A stretch of 64,000 nucleotides of DNA from Turbatrix aceti (GCA_963969345.1 OZ017767.1:3128739-3192738); one strand, 5' to 3'; numbered from the stretch's first letter, positions 8,954 to 19,477 are shown. A program made the numbers and translations. Notes: a model not told the origin generated them from the letters alone.

Positions 8954-11900
8954 TTACACCTGCTGTCTGCTCTCAAGGGCATAGAGGTGGTTGAGTGGTC
9001 GCGTAAGCTGTCCCGTCGACGTCTTGACAACTGCAGCTCGGTTGACTCCGTCCTGGGATGCGATCAGCTGCTGGATGAGGCCGAGCCTCCAGAGGTGACG
9101 AGGACCGTCGTCGCGGATGACTACCGTCTCGCCGACAAGTGGTTCGTACTTATTGCGGATTCGGCCGGAGCGGTGGATCCACTGGGTGCGTTCCCGGAGA
9201 TGATTCAGGTATGCCGTCATGAAGAGCTCGGCTGCCTGCGAGGAGTCTTCCTGCTGCTTTCTCCACAGCTGGGACAGCACTTCGGGGCCCGGCGCCGCGA
9301 CGGGAGGTTGAGAGGCCTGCATGCCCGGCAGAATGCGGTCCGTCGCAGGAAAGAAATCACAAGGTCTCAGCGTGACCGTTGTGTCGTCGTCGAGAGGTAC
9401 GAGTGGTCGGCAATTGACAGCTGCTTCGATCGTGCCCAGATGATGGTCGATCTCACTCAGATATGGGAGCTTTCTGCCAAAAATTCGATGCATGCAATTC
9501 TTGACGATTCCGATGAGCCGTTCGTAGACTGCGCCTTGCCACGTAGCTCGCTCAATGGTGTGGCTCCACCTGACGCCGTGGAAGGCCGGATCCTGGGTGA
9601 CGAATTCGGCGACCTTGCGGAAAGACAGTGCGTTGTCGCTGAGGACCGTCGATGGGAATCCGAATCTGGTTGAGTGACGGTAGAGAGTCTCGAGTACGTC
9701 GGGAGCACTCATCGTCGGCGTTCTCTGCAGTTGGATCGCCCGGGTGGTCAAACAGGTGATGATGAGAACAACCGTCGACGTCTTGAGGCCGTCCTTGTCA
9801 ATGACGCGAAGTGGACCGAAGAAGTCGACGCCGATGTGCGCGTACGGCCTGGTCAGTTCGGTGCGCTTGGACGGTAGTGGCGGAAACAGCGGCATCTCGT
9901 ACGGCCCGGCATGCTGTTGGCGGCACCTGGTGCAGGTTTTCAAGATGCTGCGTACCGTGGCCCTGCCTCGTAGAATCCAGAAGTGCTCTCGGATGGCTGT
10001 GAGCGTCGTAGCCGTTCCGCAGTGGGCTAGCTGCTCGTGCACTTGACGTACGTAGAGGGTCGTCAGATGCGAATGACGCGGGAGAACAGGGAGCCTTGGA
10101 CCGTGCCGGATGCGGTCGTTGAAGTGGACGACACCGTCTGGTCCTTTGATGAGGACATTGTCGCTGGTCGGGATGACGTCGTAGCGCTGTTGCTCCTGCC
10201 GAATGAGGAAGCGCTCCGCCTCGTGCCAAGCCTCGCCGTCCCCCAACACTGGGAATTTTAATTGGATTGTCCCCATTCTCGTGGTCCATCGGCGACTGTT
10301 TTGGATTACCATTCTTGTAACCCGAATCAGCCGGCGATAATTACTAAAATTTTCGACCGAAATAAAGGGCTGCGCCTGATTTTGCTGCTGCGCGATTGTA
10401 CAAGCCAGCGTCATTGCGTGCACGATTTTGGGCGGCGCGACGTTGGAAAAAATTTTGGGACACTCGCCCGAACGCAACCATGGGGGTCCGTGCCACCACA
10501 GTTCGAGCTTACCCAAACTACGCATGCTGGTACCACGTGTCGGAAGATCCGCCGGATTGTCTTCCGAAGCAACGTGACCGAACGAAAACGCGATCGGCAT
10601 CGCCAGCAACTTTTTGACACGGTTTAGAACAAAAAGATCGTGCGATGGTTTCTTAACCCAATCCAGTGCGATGGTGCTATCAGACCACAGACAGATTTCG
10701 CGAAATTTGGGCCCAGTTTGCTCAATCTCAAGAGCCAACTCCGCCGCCATAACAAGCGCCTGCAGCTCCGCTTTTGGAATGGTCGTAGACCGCGCTTTGA
10801 ATACGCTTTTGGACATGATAAGAGCCGGCGGCTCACCGGTGTCAGGTTTGAAGTACGCGGCCGCGGCAACAAATTCACCAGACGCGTCCGCAAAAACGTG
10901 TAACTCGCCGCCCCCCTTAGAAATAGCGTAACGTGGAACCGTGACTTCGCCATTGACCAGTTGCACGACGTCTTCCCACGCCTTTGCCAACTCACTACCG
11001 AGCGGCACGCTACGCTCGTGACTGAAGATGCCATGCTGGCGCGCAAAACTTTTGAGCAACGCCGTGACTGGAGTAACGAAACCGATAGGATCAAAAACCG
11101 ATAAAATAGCGCTGTGCACCTCCTTGGTGTTTTTGCACCGCTTAGCGTCGATAGCGATGTTTGTGCGAAAAACATCCGTCTTCGCGTCGTAACCTATGCC
11201 GAGAATCTTCAAACGCGCTTCGTCAGCCGTTTCCTTGATTCCTTCGAGCAAACTACCCTTGTTGCTAAAGAATTCACGAAGATGGAACTTGCCGTCCTCG
11301 AAATGCAACTGCACTCTACGCCGCCTTTGGTCGAGTAACTCAGGGTCATCGTCCAGAATGAACACGTTATCGACGTACGTGGTGACCATGACGATCTCGT
11401 CCGGATGGCCTCTCATATGGACGTGCAGCGTGATTCCTAGGAGCGCCGGACTACAATTCATGCCAAAAATGAGTTGTTTGAAACGATAAGCCTGAATATT
11501 CCGCCGGGTTGGTGGAAGATTTGGATCGCGCACCCACAAAAACCGTAAAGCGTCCCTGTCTTTTGGACTCACCGAGATCTGGTGAAACGCTTTTTCAATA
11601 TCGCATGCCACGAAAAATTTGGCTCCCCGAATTTTGAGCAAAATACTGCGCAGCTTTGGCAATAAGTCCGGCCCTTGGTGAATCATGTCGTTGAGACAGT
11701 TTCCTTCTGGAGTCTTGGCCGCGCAGTTGAAGACGATCCTGACCTTTGTTGTGCTGCTGGACGCCTTTACCACCGGATGATGCGGTAGGTAGTGCGTGAT
11801 TTCGCCGCCTGAGTGCGGAGGTACCTTCTCAATGATGTTTGCGGCTTCTTGATTCTGGAAGATCTCGTGGTACTGCTGAAGAATGCCCGGGGACTTCTGC

Positions 11901-14164
11901 ATTCGCCCGTGAGACGATCGGAGTTGTCCCGCTGCAGATCCGAAGTTTGGGTGAATCCTCGGATGCTCGCTCTTCCATGGAATCTTGACTTCGTACCGGC
12001 CGTCAGGAAGTCGAATGGGTTCCTCGAGTTTGAATGGTTGCGCGTCATTGCTCTTGTTGCCGAGATACGCTTGCTCCAGGATGTCGAGCTCGTTGACCGT
12101 ACCAGTTGGACGAATGAGACAGAACATGTTGGTCTGAGTCGGGTCGAAGAAATTCGGATGTTCTGGGAGCGTGAACGTGCCGACCGACGTGTGCTGCGTC
12201 AATAACCCGTTCGCGTCCTTCTCGACTACGCCTTTCATGAGCTTGACCGTGTAGTGGACACTGAGAAGCACGTCGACTTCGACTGCCTTCTTGTAATGCG
12301 CGCTCTCCTTCTGAGTGACGATTACTGGACTTCCGGTCACTTCCTTGATCGACAACCCTTGGATGTCGATTTCGCCGTCGTCGGTGACAACCTTGAAATT
12401 TGCCTTCGACGAGTGGAACGAGACTGTTCCGCCTGCCAGTCCGGTGACGACGACTGACTGCGGTTCCTCCGACTTGATATTGAGCTTGCGTAGGGCTGCC
12501 TTGGAGACGTACGTCATGCTTGATGCGGTATCTAGCATTGCTGTCAGCCGGACAACCTTGCCATTCGCACCGTTCTTGCACCTGATTGTGCCCACGAGGA
12601 AACAGTTGGGTTCGCTGCCGGTGGCGCTCTTCACGATGTGGGTCTGCTGCCGGTTGGCATAGCACATTGCTTCATGATGCGGTCGCTGGCACTTCTTGCA
12701 CAAGTAGTTGCAATAGGCCGCCACGTGGTTCTTCTTCAGACACCGGTAACAGAGTCTTTGCTGTTCCATGACCTGGCGACGGTTTGCATGGCTAACCACG
12801 ACTGTGCACTGATCTGGCGGATGCCCTTGCTCGCCGCAGAATGAGCACCTGACGGCTTGATTGTCGCCTTCTTGATTCTGGATCGGGACTGACGTGACCG
12901 GCTTCTTGTAGGCTTGGTTATGGGTAAATCCTCGACTGGTACTGGAACTTGGGGGTCTCGACACCTTAGTTTCCTTCTCTGTCTCTTCTGACTCGGCTAA
13001 ACCTCTGGCCATGACCAGAACCTTTTCGATGGCCGCCTCGATTGAGTATTGAGCGCCGCCGTGGTTCACGTGCCGTTCGTACGCCAGTTTGTCGACGATG
13101 ATCTTGGGCCACTTCGTCTTAACGAGCGCCATCAAGTCGTGCGAATCTTGGTAGGACTTGTCGGCGCGGATGATCATCGAGACTAAGCTGTTGATACGAT
13201 ACGTAGTCTCTTCGATGGACTCTGCCTTGTCCGTTGCCTGCGGAATTGCCTTGAGTTTCCGCTTCATGCCCTCGACTAGAAGCTCTGGACGTCCGAATGC
13301 CTCTTGCAGCTTCTTCCAGGCTTCCTCGAAGACTTCGCCAATGGTATCGTATTGGTCGAGGTAGAGAGCCGCTTTGCCTTTGACCGCTTTCTTCAACGCA
13401 GACATGCGCTCGAGATCGGTCCTTGTCTTGTCGTTCGCGTAGCCTTCCTTGAACGCTGAGTAGAACGACAGCCACTTCTCCGGGGTCCCGTCGAAGTCTG
13501 GAACGTGCACTCTCGCTTCTCGCTTGGCGATGACGATCTGGGGTCCCTGGTCTCGATGGGATCGTTGCGAACTGCGTGAGCTCTCCGGCGATGACGGAAG
13601 AACGTTGTCGAACTGCTCCCGGGCCTTCTTGTCGATGTCGATCAGCGAATCGACCGGAGTTGATGTCCGAACCTGCTGCCTGACTTGCTGAGGCTGGATC
13701 GAAAGGTTGCCGAGGCCTACGGGTACCTCCGCCGTAAAATAGTTCGTTGGAGGGACACCGGTGGCCATTTGCGTTTGATAGCTGATTCCCGTGGCCATGA
13801 CAGTATTCTGGCCCATGGCGGGAACGAACTGGTTCTGCCCGATTGCTGGGGGAATGTTCTGCGCCATCGTTGCGTCGATAACACCCATGGCGTCGCCATA
13901 GAAAACGTCAAATCCTTGGGCTGCTCGGAGAAACGGCCCCTCGTCGACCACGTTCCCCGGATTTTTCTCAATCTTGCCTACCAATTCGTCGAGCGCCTCC
14001 TGAAGCTCCGTGATCCTATGCCTTATGCGCTGCGCGCGATAGTAGAGCTGAGACGGCGATAGTGGATTTATGCCGTTTGCGTGCGCGCCAAGTTCCTGAA
14101 AGGTGCGCTCGACTTCCGCGATGCGGGCTAGCAACCGCGCGATGCGGTCAGCCCTGTTTACCAT
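8954..14164 (-). CDS. BEL/Pao gag-pol polyprotein
   Basis: 1736 codons with no stop or frameshift. Order along the protein: gag region with a DUF1759-like part (about 220-390); three zinc knuckles, CSFCGEQGHPPDQC near 439, CYRCLKKNHVAAYC and CKKCQRPHHEAMC; an aspartic-protease-like LDTASS near 540; reverse transcriptase from about 800, with RIVFNCAAKTP, CDIEKAFHQI and the active-site strand TYVDN near residue 930; a Pao (A17)-type region; RNase H-like LHVFADASGE near 1090; an H2C2 integrase zinc finger near 1380 (CTRCRQQHA); the integrase core with GVDFFGPL, SDNALSF and the E of AVYERL near 1447, 1508 and 1545; and a DUF5641-like C-terminal chromodomain-replacing segment. The gene looks competent by sequence. 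The second Asp of the usual YVDD is Asn. Confidence 0.95.
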   Translation of the reverse strand: MVNRADRIARLLARIAEVERTFQELGAHANGINPLSPSQLYYRAQRIRHRITELQEALDELVGKIEKNPGNVVDEGPFLRAAQGFDVFYGDAMGVIDATMAQNIPPAIGQNQFVPAMGQNTVMATGISYQTQMATGVPPTNYFTAEVPVGLGNLSIQPQQVRQQVRTSTPVDSLIDIDKKAREQFDNVLPSSPESSRSSQRSHRDQGPQIVIAKREARVHVPDFDGTPEKWLSFYSAFKEGYANDKTRTDLERMSALKKAVKGKAALYLDQYDTIGEVFEEAWKKLQEAFGRPELLVEGMKRKLKAIPQATDKAESIEETTYRINSLVSMIIRADKSYQDSHDLMALVKTKWPKIIVDKLAYERHVNHGGAQYSIEAAIEKVLVMARGLAESEETEKETKVSRPPSSSTSRGFTHNQAYKKPVTSVPIQNQEGDNQAVRCSFCGEQGHPPDQCTVVVSHANRRQVMEQQRLCYRCLKKNHVAAYCNYLCKKCQRPHHEAMCYANRQQTHIVKSATGSEPNCFLVGTIRCKNGANGKVVRLTAMLDTASSMTYVSKAALRKLNIKSEEPQSVVVTGLAGGTVSFHSSKANFKVVTDDGEIDIQGLSIKEVTGSPVIVTQKESAHYKKAVEVDVLLSVHYTVKLMKGVVEKDANGLLTQHTSVGTFTLPEHPNFFDPTQTNMFCLIRPTGTVNELDILEQAYLGNKSNDAQPFKLEEPIRLPDGRYEVKIPWKSEHPRIHPNFGSAAGQLRSSHGRMQKSPGILQQYHEIFQNQEAANIIEKVPPHSGGEITHYLPHHPVVKASSSTTKVRIVFNCAAKTPEGNCLNDMIHQGPDLLPKLRSILLKIRGAKFFVACDIEKAFHQISVSPKDRDALRFLWVRDPNLPPTRRNIQAYRFKQLIFGMNCSPALLGITLHVHMRGHPDEIVMVTTYVDNVFILDDDPELLDQRRRRVQLHFEDGKFHLREFFSNKGSLLEGIKETADEARLKILGIGYDAKTDVFRTNIAIDAKRCKNTKEVHSAILSVFDPIGFVTPVTALLKSFARQHGIFSHERSVPLGSELAKAWEDVVQLVNGEVTVPRYAISKGGGELHVFADASGEFVAAAAYFKPDTGEPPALIMSKSVFKARSTTIPKAELQALVMAAELALEIEQTGPKFREICLWSDSTIALDWVKKPSHDLFVLNRVKKLLAMPIAFSFGHVASEDNPADLPTRGTSMRSLGKLELWWHGPPWLRSGECPKIFSNVAPPKIVHAMTLACTIAQQQNQAQPFISVENFSNYRRLIRVTRMVIQNSRRWTTRMGTIQLKFPVLGDGEAWHEAERFLIRQEQQRYDVIPTSDNVLIKGPDGVVHFNDRIRHGPRLPVLPRHSHLTTLYVRQVHEQLAHCGTATTLTAIREHFWILRGRATVRSILKTCTRCRQQHAGPYEMPLFPPLPSKRTELTRPYAHIGVDFFGPLRVIDKDGLKTSTVVLIITCLTTRAIQLQRTPTMSAPDVLETLYRHSTRFGFPSTVLSDNALSFRKVAEFVTQDPAFHGVRWSHTIERATWQGAVYERLIGIVKNCMHRIFGRKLPYLSEIDHHLGTIEAAVNCRPLVPLDDDTTVTLRPCDFFPATDRILPGMQASQPPVAAPGPEVLSQLWRKQQEDSSQAAELFMTAYLNHLRERTQWIHRSGRIRNKYEPLVGETVVIRDDGPRHLWRLGLIQQLIASQDGVNRAAVVKTSTGQLTRPLNHLYALESRQQV

Positions 14165-14664
14165 CGTGGCTGAAAAAAAACGTAAAAAACTGACCCCGCC
14201 TGATGCGCTAGTCCAGAATTCACGTACCGTAATCGCGTCTCACAAGAACACGATGCCTAAAAACTAAAACCGTAACCCTGCACTATGCGAAGCGCTGTTA
14301 CCCCAAACTGCGTGTTGATGCCGCCGCTCTCAAGCCTGCGTCTATCTAACTCGCGCCAAATGTACCCCGTGTCTCGACAGACCACGGTTACCTAAAAAAA
14401 CCAAAACACCCGCGCTTGCTTCACAAAGCCCACGCTTGCTGGCCTAAAACGACGCACAAAAAAAAACGCCCCTTTTTGGCCCCAATTTACCTGTCCGATG
14501 GACCACGAGATAAAAACAACCCAATCAAAACCCAGAAAACTCACCGGGACGGGGCCTGGTTGTCGTCTTGCTCGTCTGCTCGCCTGCTTCCTGGACCGCC
14601 GACGGTGTCGCCGCCCTGTTCTGCTCTGCCACGCGTGGGGGGTGCCCGAGAGTATGGATCACTC

Positions 14665-14684
14665 GGCTCGATTGCACCAAAAAG
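14665..14684 (-). other. candidate primer-binding site of BEL/Pao element
   Basis: Immediately inside the 5' LTR, on the element strand, is CTTTT followed by TGGTGCAATCGAGCC. TGG is the complement of a tRNA 3' CCA, so this is the expected primer site. I could not assign the primer tRNA. Confidence 0.55.
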
Positions 14685-15035
14685 TGTGGGAAACACTACC
14701 TTGGCCTTCGGTAATGCTCCCAGTGACTTTGTACCCCGTGAGTCTCCGAGAGATAAGAGAGTGTTTATTCGAAGCCTCAAACTTAGGTAATTTATACCTA
14801 TTGGTAAACCAATAGCGCGTTACGCGACAAATAAATAATCAACAAATAAATAAAGAATCATGGGAGCAAAATGGGAGACAAATATGAGGACACAACCAAA
14901 AAGTAGGACGACCAAGAGGCAAGCAGCGAAGTTTCCTAGACTTTCGCTCCGAGAGTCGAAAGCGTGCGCACAGCCGTAACCGATCTTTCGCGGCTGGAGA
15001 AACAGAACGCGCGCGTTCTCGCAACTTTTGCGACA
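14685..15035 (-). repeat. 5' LTR of BEL/Pao element
   Basis: 351 bp, apparently identical to the LTR at 8217-8567. On the element strand it holds a TATAAA box inside CCAATAGGTATAAATTACC and an AATAAA signal about 25 bp further on, both visible in each LTR. Confidence 0.93.
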
Positions 15036-15213
15036 CCCGATGTCGCCCAGTATCCAAAAAATTGACTGTTTGACCAGACGGACGGTGATTCATGACTCGG
15101 TGCAGTTCCATTGTGTTCTGCACCGTAGTGTCAGTCCTGAACTCATTTGTCTCTCGCATAAAAGCCATCCCAGCTGAGGAGGCATTCATCATTTCACGGT
15201 TTGGGGATCAAAC

Positions 15214-16192
15214 ATGCTTGGGTTCATTCAGAGCCTTCTTTTATTTGTTCTTCTGACACTTCTGACTCCAGAAGTCAAAACGCAATGCGCAACTGGCGAA
15301 ACAACCGTTGGCGTGTGCGTAGGAAGTGCGTGTCCCGTCGGAACCTGTAACACTACTGCTGACGTTTGCTGCGAAGCCGAGGCGACGACAGAAGCCACGA
15401 CTACGACTACGGTAGCGACTACAGTAGCTTCTTCTTCTTCGAGCTGTGCGGACAATGCGACCAACTGTGCGGCTCTTTCTTATCTCTGCACAAACTCGTT
15501 GTACGAGTCGCTCATGGAAACCTACTGTCCGGTCACCTGCGGTTATTGTACGAATACGACAAATACTACGACTTCTACGACGACAAGTGAGAAGCAAAAA
15601 GGATTCTGTTTTTTTACTTCAAAATCTTTTTAGATTGTACTGACACGGCTTCAAACTGCGCTTCACTTTCCTATCTTTGCAACAACACGTAATAATTTTT
15701 TTTCACGTTTTGATTAATCGTATCTGAAATTTTTACTTCCAGAGCTTATTATGATCTCATGACCGAGTATTGCCCTTCTACCTGCAGTAAATGCAACACT
15801 TCGTCGTCGTCGTCGAGTGAGTTGAATCCGAGATTGAATATTTTTTAGCCTCAAATTTCAGATTGCACAGACACGGCTTCAAACTGCGCGTCTATTTCGT
15901 CGTACTGCGATAACACGTACGAATTGATACTTTTCATTACAAATTGATTAAATAAAGATTTAGGCTTTATTACGATCTGATGACCAAGGATTGCGCTTCT
16001 ACCTGCAATCGGTGCAACACGTCGTCGTCTACCTCGACTACGACAACCAATTCCACCTGTGCTGATCTGATCAACAGCTCAACGGGGGTGTCAGATTGCC
16101 CGAGTCGAGCCTACTTGTGCAACAACACGGTGTACTACTCGCTCATGACTACACAGTGCCCGAAGACTTGCAATCGGTGTTCCTCGGGATAA
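15214..16192 (+). CDS. secreted protein with four ShKT modules
   Basis: Five exons (15214-15586, 15634-15688, 15743-15816, 15862-15916, 15964-16192) give 261 aa. A signal peptide (MLGFIQSLLLFVLLTLLT) is followed by a cysteine-containing lead segment. Four ShKT modules come next, each of the six-cysteine pattern C-x-D..NC...YLC....Y..LM...C..TC..C, separated by Thr/Ser-rich, probably O-glycosylated linkers. Two of the module junctions have an intron in the same place inside the module (after NNT/DNT), so modules probably arose by exon-pair duplication. ShKT domains occur widely in nematode secreted and surface proteins; nothing here shows a particular activity. The gene begins 174 bp after the retrotransposon's target duplication. 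Confidence 0.85.
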
Positions 16193-16343
16193 TTTTGATT
16201 CGTGATTTTGGCAAAGAATAAAGAAGATACATTCATTGATTAAAAAGTTTTTTTCAAAAATTAAAAAAATTTTCGAGAACTTAAAAAAGTTCTTCGGGAT
16301 TTTATGCATTCCTTTTTTGAAGACATTATTATAGTATATAGTT

Positions 16344-16592
16344 TTGGCAGTCTCGGTCATGTCGTCGAAAAAAACAAAAAACATCAACTGCAGCGCAGGT
16401 GTCGGTCGCACAGGTACCGTCATGGCTATCATCTGGGTACCCAAATCCCTGCTCTCCGCATTTGATGTACCAACGTTATCGATATCGTCAAATAAATTCG
16501 AAATTGCCGAACTACTAATGTCATTCAGAACGAGAATCAGTACTTTTTTGTCTACAAGGCAATGTTCGTGTGCTGACATACTGCATAGCTGC
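16344..16592 (+). pseudogene. protein-tyrosine-phosphatase fragment (broken)
   Basis: CSAGVGRTGTVMAI is the PTP signature loop (C-x5-R). The preceding His of the normal HCSAGVGRTG is Asn, and the usual WPD and upstream regions are absent. The expected C-terminal helix is in another frame: VIQNENQYFFVYKAMF reads at about 16521-16569, so a frameshift separates it from FEIAELLMSF. This looks like a decayed C-terminal piece of a PTP gene; no parent copy is in the window. Confidence 0.7.
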
Positions 16593-16604
16593 ATACAACC
16601 TCCT

Positions 16605-16695
16605 GAGAAAAATGCTGAGAAAAATGTCGACAAAAATGCCGACAAAAACGCTGAGAAAAATGCTGAGAAAAATGCCAAAAAAAACACCGAGAAAT
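16605..16695 (+). repeat. 12-bp KNAE tandem repeat
   Basis: About seven units of GAGAAAAATGCT-like sequence encode Lys-Asn-Ala/Val-Glu/Asp repeats in the frame that follows the phosphatase fragment. Units differ by single changes (GAG/GAC, GCT/GTC/GCC). Confidence 0.75.
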
Positions 16696-16832
16696 TAGTG
16701 GATATTGTTATTTAAAATGGGATCACCAAGTTGGTGCGCAAGATTTGCAAAAAATGTTGTCGTAAAAGCGTGCGGACAAACCTGGAAAATTTGACAGTCA
16801 CCTGTTGCACAAATTCATACAGGTGTGCGTTC

Positions 16833-17168
16833 ATGCAAACGGCAAAGCTATTTGTGTATTCGTTTGCAAAATCAATCCAACTTTTGTATATGTTAGCAGC
16901 GCAGAACCCAGCAATGCTCGACTTAACAAAACTCCCTGTCGAACTCCGTGAACGCTTCTACAAAAGCCTGACACCTAGAACGTTCTTAAAATTATGCGTC
17001 AACGAGTGGTTTGCTAACGACTTTGATGCCATCACGCTGAAAACGCCGGTCGATGAAATTACGATCCGAGCGTACTCGGGGCAAATGTATATGACGTACA
17101 AGCCCGTCGGATCGCAGACAACGACGCCTCTGAAGAATGCCGCTGATCTGTCATGGCTCAAGTTTTGA
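16833..17168 (+). CDS. small F-box-like ORF
   Basis: A 111-aa frame from the first ATG, or 84 aa from the ATG at 16914. The latter begins LDLTKLPVELRERFYKSLTP and continues RTFLKLC, resembling an F-box (LP.E....I...L.p.dl..l). The remaining ~45 residues match nothing I recognise. Nematodes carry many rapidly evolving F-box genes acting as substrate adaptors of SCF ubiquitin ligases. Without a recognisable substrate domain this could be a truncated relic. Alternative: a random ORF. Confidence 0.4.
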   Translation: MQTAKLFVYSFAKSIQLLYMLAAQNPAMLDLTKLPVELRERFYKSLTPRTFLKLCVNEWFANDFDAITLKTPVDEITIRAYSGQMYMTYKPVGSQTTTPLKNAADLSWLKF

Positions 17169-17794
17169 TTACCTTAATTTCTGTTTTTTTATTGAATTGC
17201 ATTTTTGACTTGTACGTTTTAAAATAAAAACAAATAAAAAATTTGTCTAGAGAAATATATTTGTTCAAACGGTGCTCTTTTTTGTTCTGTTTTTTTTTTG
17301 CGTCGCGCAAATCAAAAAATCTCTTCTTTGCGCAGTCGCAGCCATGACTGCAGCCATACTGGCCAAACCTTCTTCACTTGGGCAGCCAAAAGGAGCAGCG
17401 TATGTTGGTCAGGGTGGAAAATACATCGTTTTTCAGTTGATTTTTCGCGAATGGCAAAAAATGCTACCACTTGTACCAAAACGCCGTTTTTTGGCCAAAA
17501 AAGAAGAGAATGGTTTGCGGCTTTTTGACTGACTGACCGAGTGAAGAATGGTTTGGCCAGTGTCGGTTGATCGGCAGCGGGCGCGCCGCAACGTGCAGTG
17601 AGTAGTAGTAGCTGCATTTTTTCAAATTAAATGTATCAAGAAAATAACTGTAAATAACAATTTTTATTTTAATCGGCACTGTTATTTTACGCGTCCGTTG
17701 ATCAATGAAACAATATTTTTAATTCATTAATTTATAACCAAAAAATTATATTTAGATAAAAATTAATTTTTTTTAAAATTAATGAAACCGGATG
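17169..17794. other. intergenic, no supported gene
   Basis: AT-rich except around 17330-17600. Short overlapping frames on both strands there lack a recognisable start, family or splice structure. Nothing further seen. Confidence 0.4.
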
Positions 17795-18055
17795 TCAAGA
17801 ATCATGTTTGCGCAACCAAACATTAAGTTTAATAATATTATCTCTGTAAGGCTTAACAAACAAACAAATAATGGTGAATTCAATCATGGCATGATGCGCA
17901 GCAACCGTGAATATTAGAAAAACATACATACATGTAACATAGGTCGTTGTTACCGTTCAATCACAAAAATGAGGTTCAAGTAAGCGGTGTAGAATGTATA
18001 GTTTCGGGTTATACAAATGTTCAAGTTTTATTGATGAGTAATCAAATTGAAACAT
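17795..18055 (-). pseudogene. internally deleted relic of sri/srh-like receptor
   Basis: On the minus strand the first ~30 codons match the N-termini of the two receptors just downstream: FQFDYSSIKLEHLYNPKLY versus SEFNYSSIKFDDLYHPRLY. The reading then jumps directly to the last transmembrane part, FTVAAHHAMIEF..ICLFVKPYRDN, and stops after WLRKHDS. Everything from TM1 to TM6 is missing. A third copy reduced to both ends by internal deletion. Confidence 0.8.
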
Positions 18056-18061
18056 CAGGTA

Positions 18062-19161
18062 TTAGTGCTGATTTCCAGACAGCGTCGAAACCGCCAGCGA
18101 GCGACTGGATGGTTCCAGCCGACCCATCCATGCGTTAACTTTCAAAAAATTCTTTCTGTAAGGTTTAACAAACAAACAGATAATGATAAATTCTATCATG
18201 GCATGATGCGCAGCGACCGTAAATACAAAAATGCTGTAAACAGAGCCCCCCTTGAATTTGAGAACGTAAACTGTAATAACGGACGAAAATGGCAAAATTA
18301 AAAACAGAACGGCTATAAGTATTTGAAACATGAGCAGGTTGAAGAGTTTGAGCTAAAAAAACACTTTTTATTGCTTATTATAGCTACATCAAGCAAGGTC
18401 ACCTGAAACCTGTAAGTGCAAGGATGCAATTGTTTCTTTGAAGTAATCACAACGTAAATCGTGTAACCAATGGCAACTGAGTAGATAACAAAAATAAGAA
18501 TCAGAACGAATACAATAAAGTTGAATACATTGTTTGCGAGAGACATTCGGTTTCTATCGTATCCATCTGGTTCATAGTTTTGAAAGAAAAATTTGATGAA
18601 CGGTACTTGAGGTGCAAGGTTTTTGTATACGTTCTCTTCTACGATAGGGATAAACCACACGGGTACGTGGAATATGCCAATTGACAGGCAAAGAGCAAAA
18701 AAGTGCGTTAATGTTCTCTTTGTTTTCTGATGCACAAATAAAGCCAATGCAGAATTTGGAGCCATGCTTACAACTCGCTGGAAAGCCAGAGACATACTTG
18801 TATACGCCATCAGCACTGCAACTAACATCAAAAGCCGCATTGCGTGTTCATTGCGAAGATGAACTATCGCATATGATCCGATTGAAAAGCACAAGGCAAG
18901 GGGCATCAGATGCACCGGCTTGTACAGCACGATGTGTAACATGAAAGCATAGACACAGGTAGCATGAATCATCAGGTAATACTGGTACCTGTTCATTTCC
19001 TTGGTCGAGTACTTTAGGATGACGTATACCATCCGAATGTATATCACCGTAGTAACTGCCCATATCACGTTCAAGTAAATCGAGTAGAATTTGTAAAGCC
19101 TCGGATGATACAAGTCGTCAAATTTTATTGAAGAGTAATTAAATTCAGACATCAGGTACAT
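18062..19161 (-). CDS. chemoreceptor-like 7TM protein (sri/srh-like)
   Basis: Two exons, 18403-19161 and 18062-18352, give 349 aa. The first ATG (19161) and a second three codons later (MSEF) are both possible starts; the paralog supports the latter. Exon 1 carries six hydrophobic segments and the intracellular-loop patterns YSTKEMNRYQYYL and QRVVSMAP. Exon 2 begins QLKLFNLLMFQILI and ends in the last TM with HHAMIEF..ICL..KPYRKNF, the H-x...KPYR ending typical of Str-superfamily receptors (srh/sri). Expected at sensory cilia membranes (family inference). Neighbours are a paralog (19.5 kb) and two relics. Confidence 0.75.
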
Positions 19162-19477
19162 AAACCAGCTGTATTAAATAAAGTGTACTTTTGAGGGCAG
19201 CACTCAACCGTACTCTATTCATAATGCACCTGACGCACTTTATTCCCACAATCGAGAAATAAAAAATACTTGCCGTAGAATAAAGTTCACAACTACATTA
19301 ACATAGGACTAGGAAGCATTAACAATAACAAGTAACTTTTATTGTCGCCAGAATAAAAAATTCTGCAGAGAAAGTCAGTCACAAAAAATGTCTGAAGAGT
19401 ACAACTCACGGATGTTCGCTCAACACTATCACAAAGTCAGAAAAACAATTTATAATAGTACATACCAAAATAGAAAT

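Larger units (their letters stand above)
8217..15035 (-). mobile_element. full-length BEL/Pao LTR retrotransposon
   Basis: A 6819-bp element in minus orientation with 351-bp LTRs at both ends that begin TG and end CA. Target duplication is the 5-bp CCCGA at 8212-8216 and 15036-15040. One uninterrupted gag-pol frame fills the interior; no env-like ORF is visible. Reading the two LTRs side by side I found no difference, which implies a recent insertion. A 520-bp leader lies between the 5' LTR and the start codon, and 386 bp of apparently noncoding sequence separates the stop from the 3' LTR. I see no clear polypurine tract directly beside the 3' LTR. Confidence 0.95.

Noticed and set aside
9457..14062. 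Numerous plus-strand ORFs of 60-228 codons across 9.0-14.1 kb
   Set aside because: They are shadows of the minus-strand gag-pol frame; none has domain resemblance or independent start support.
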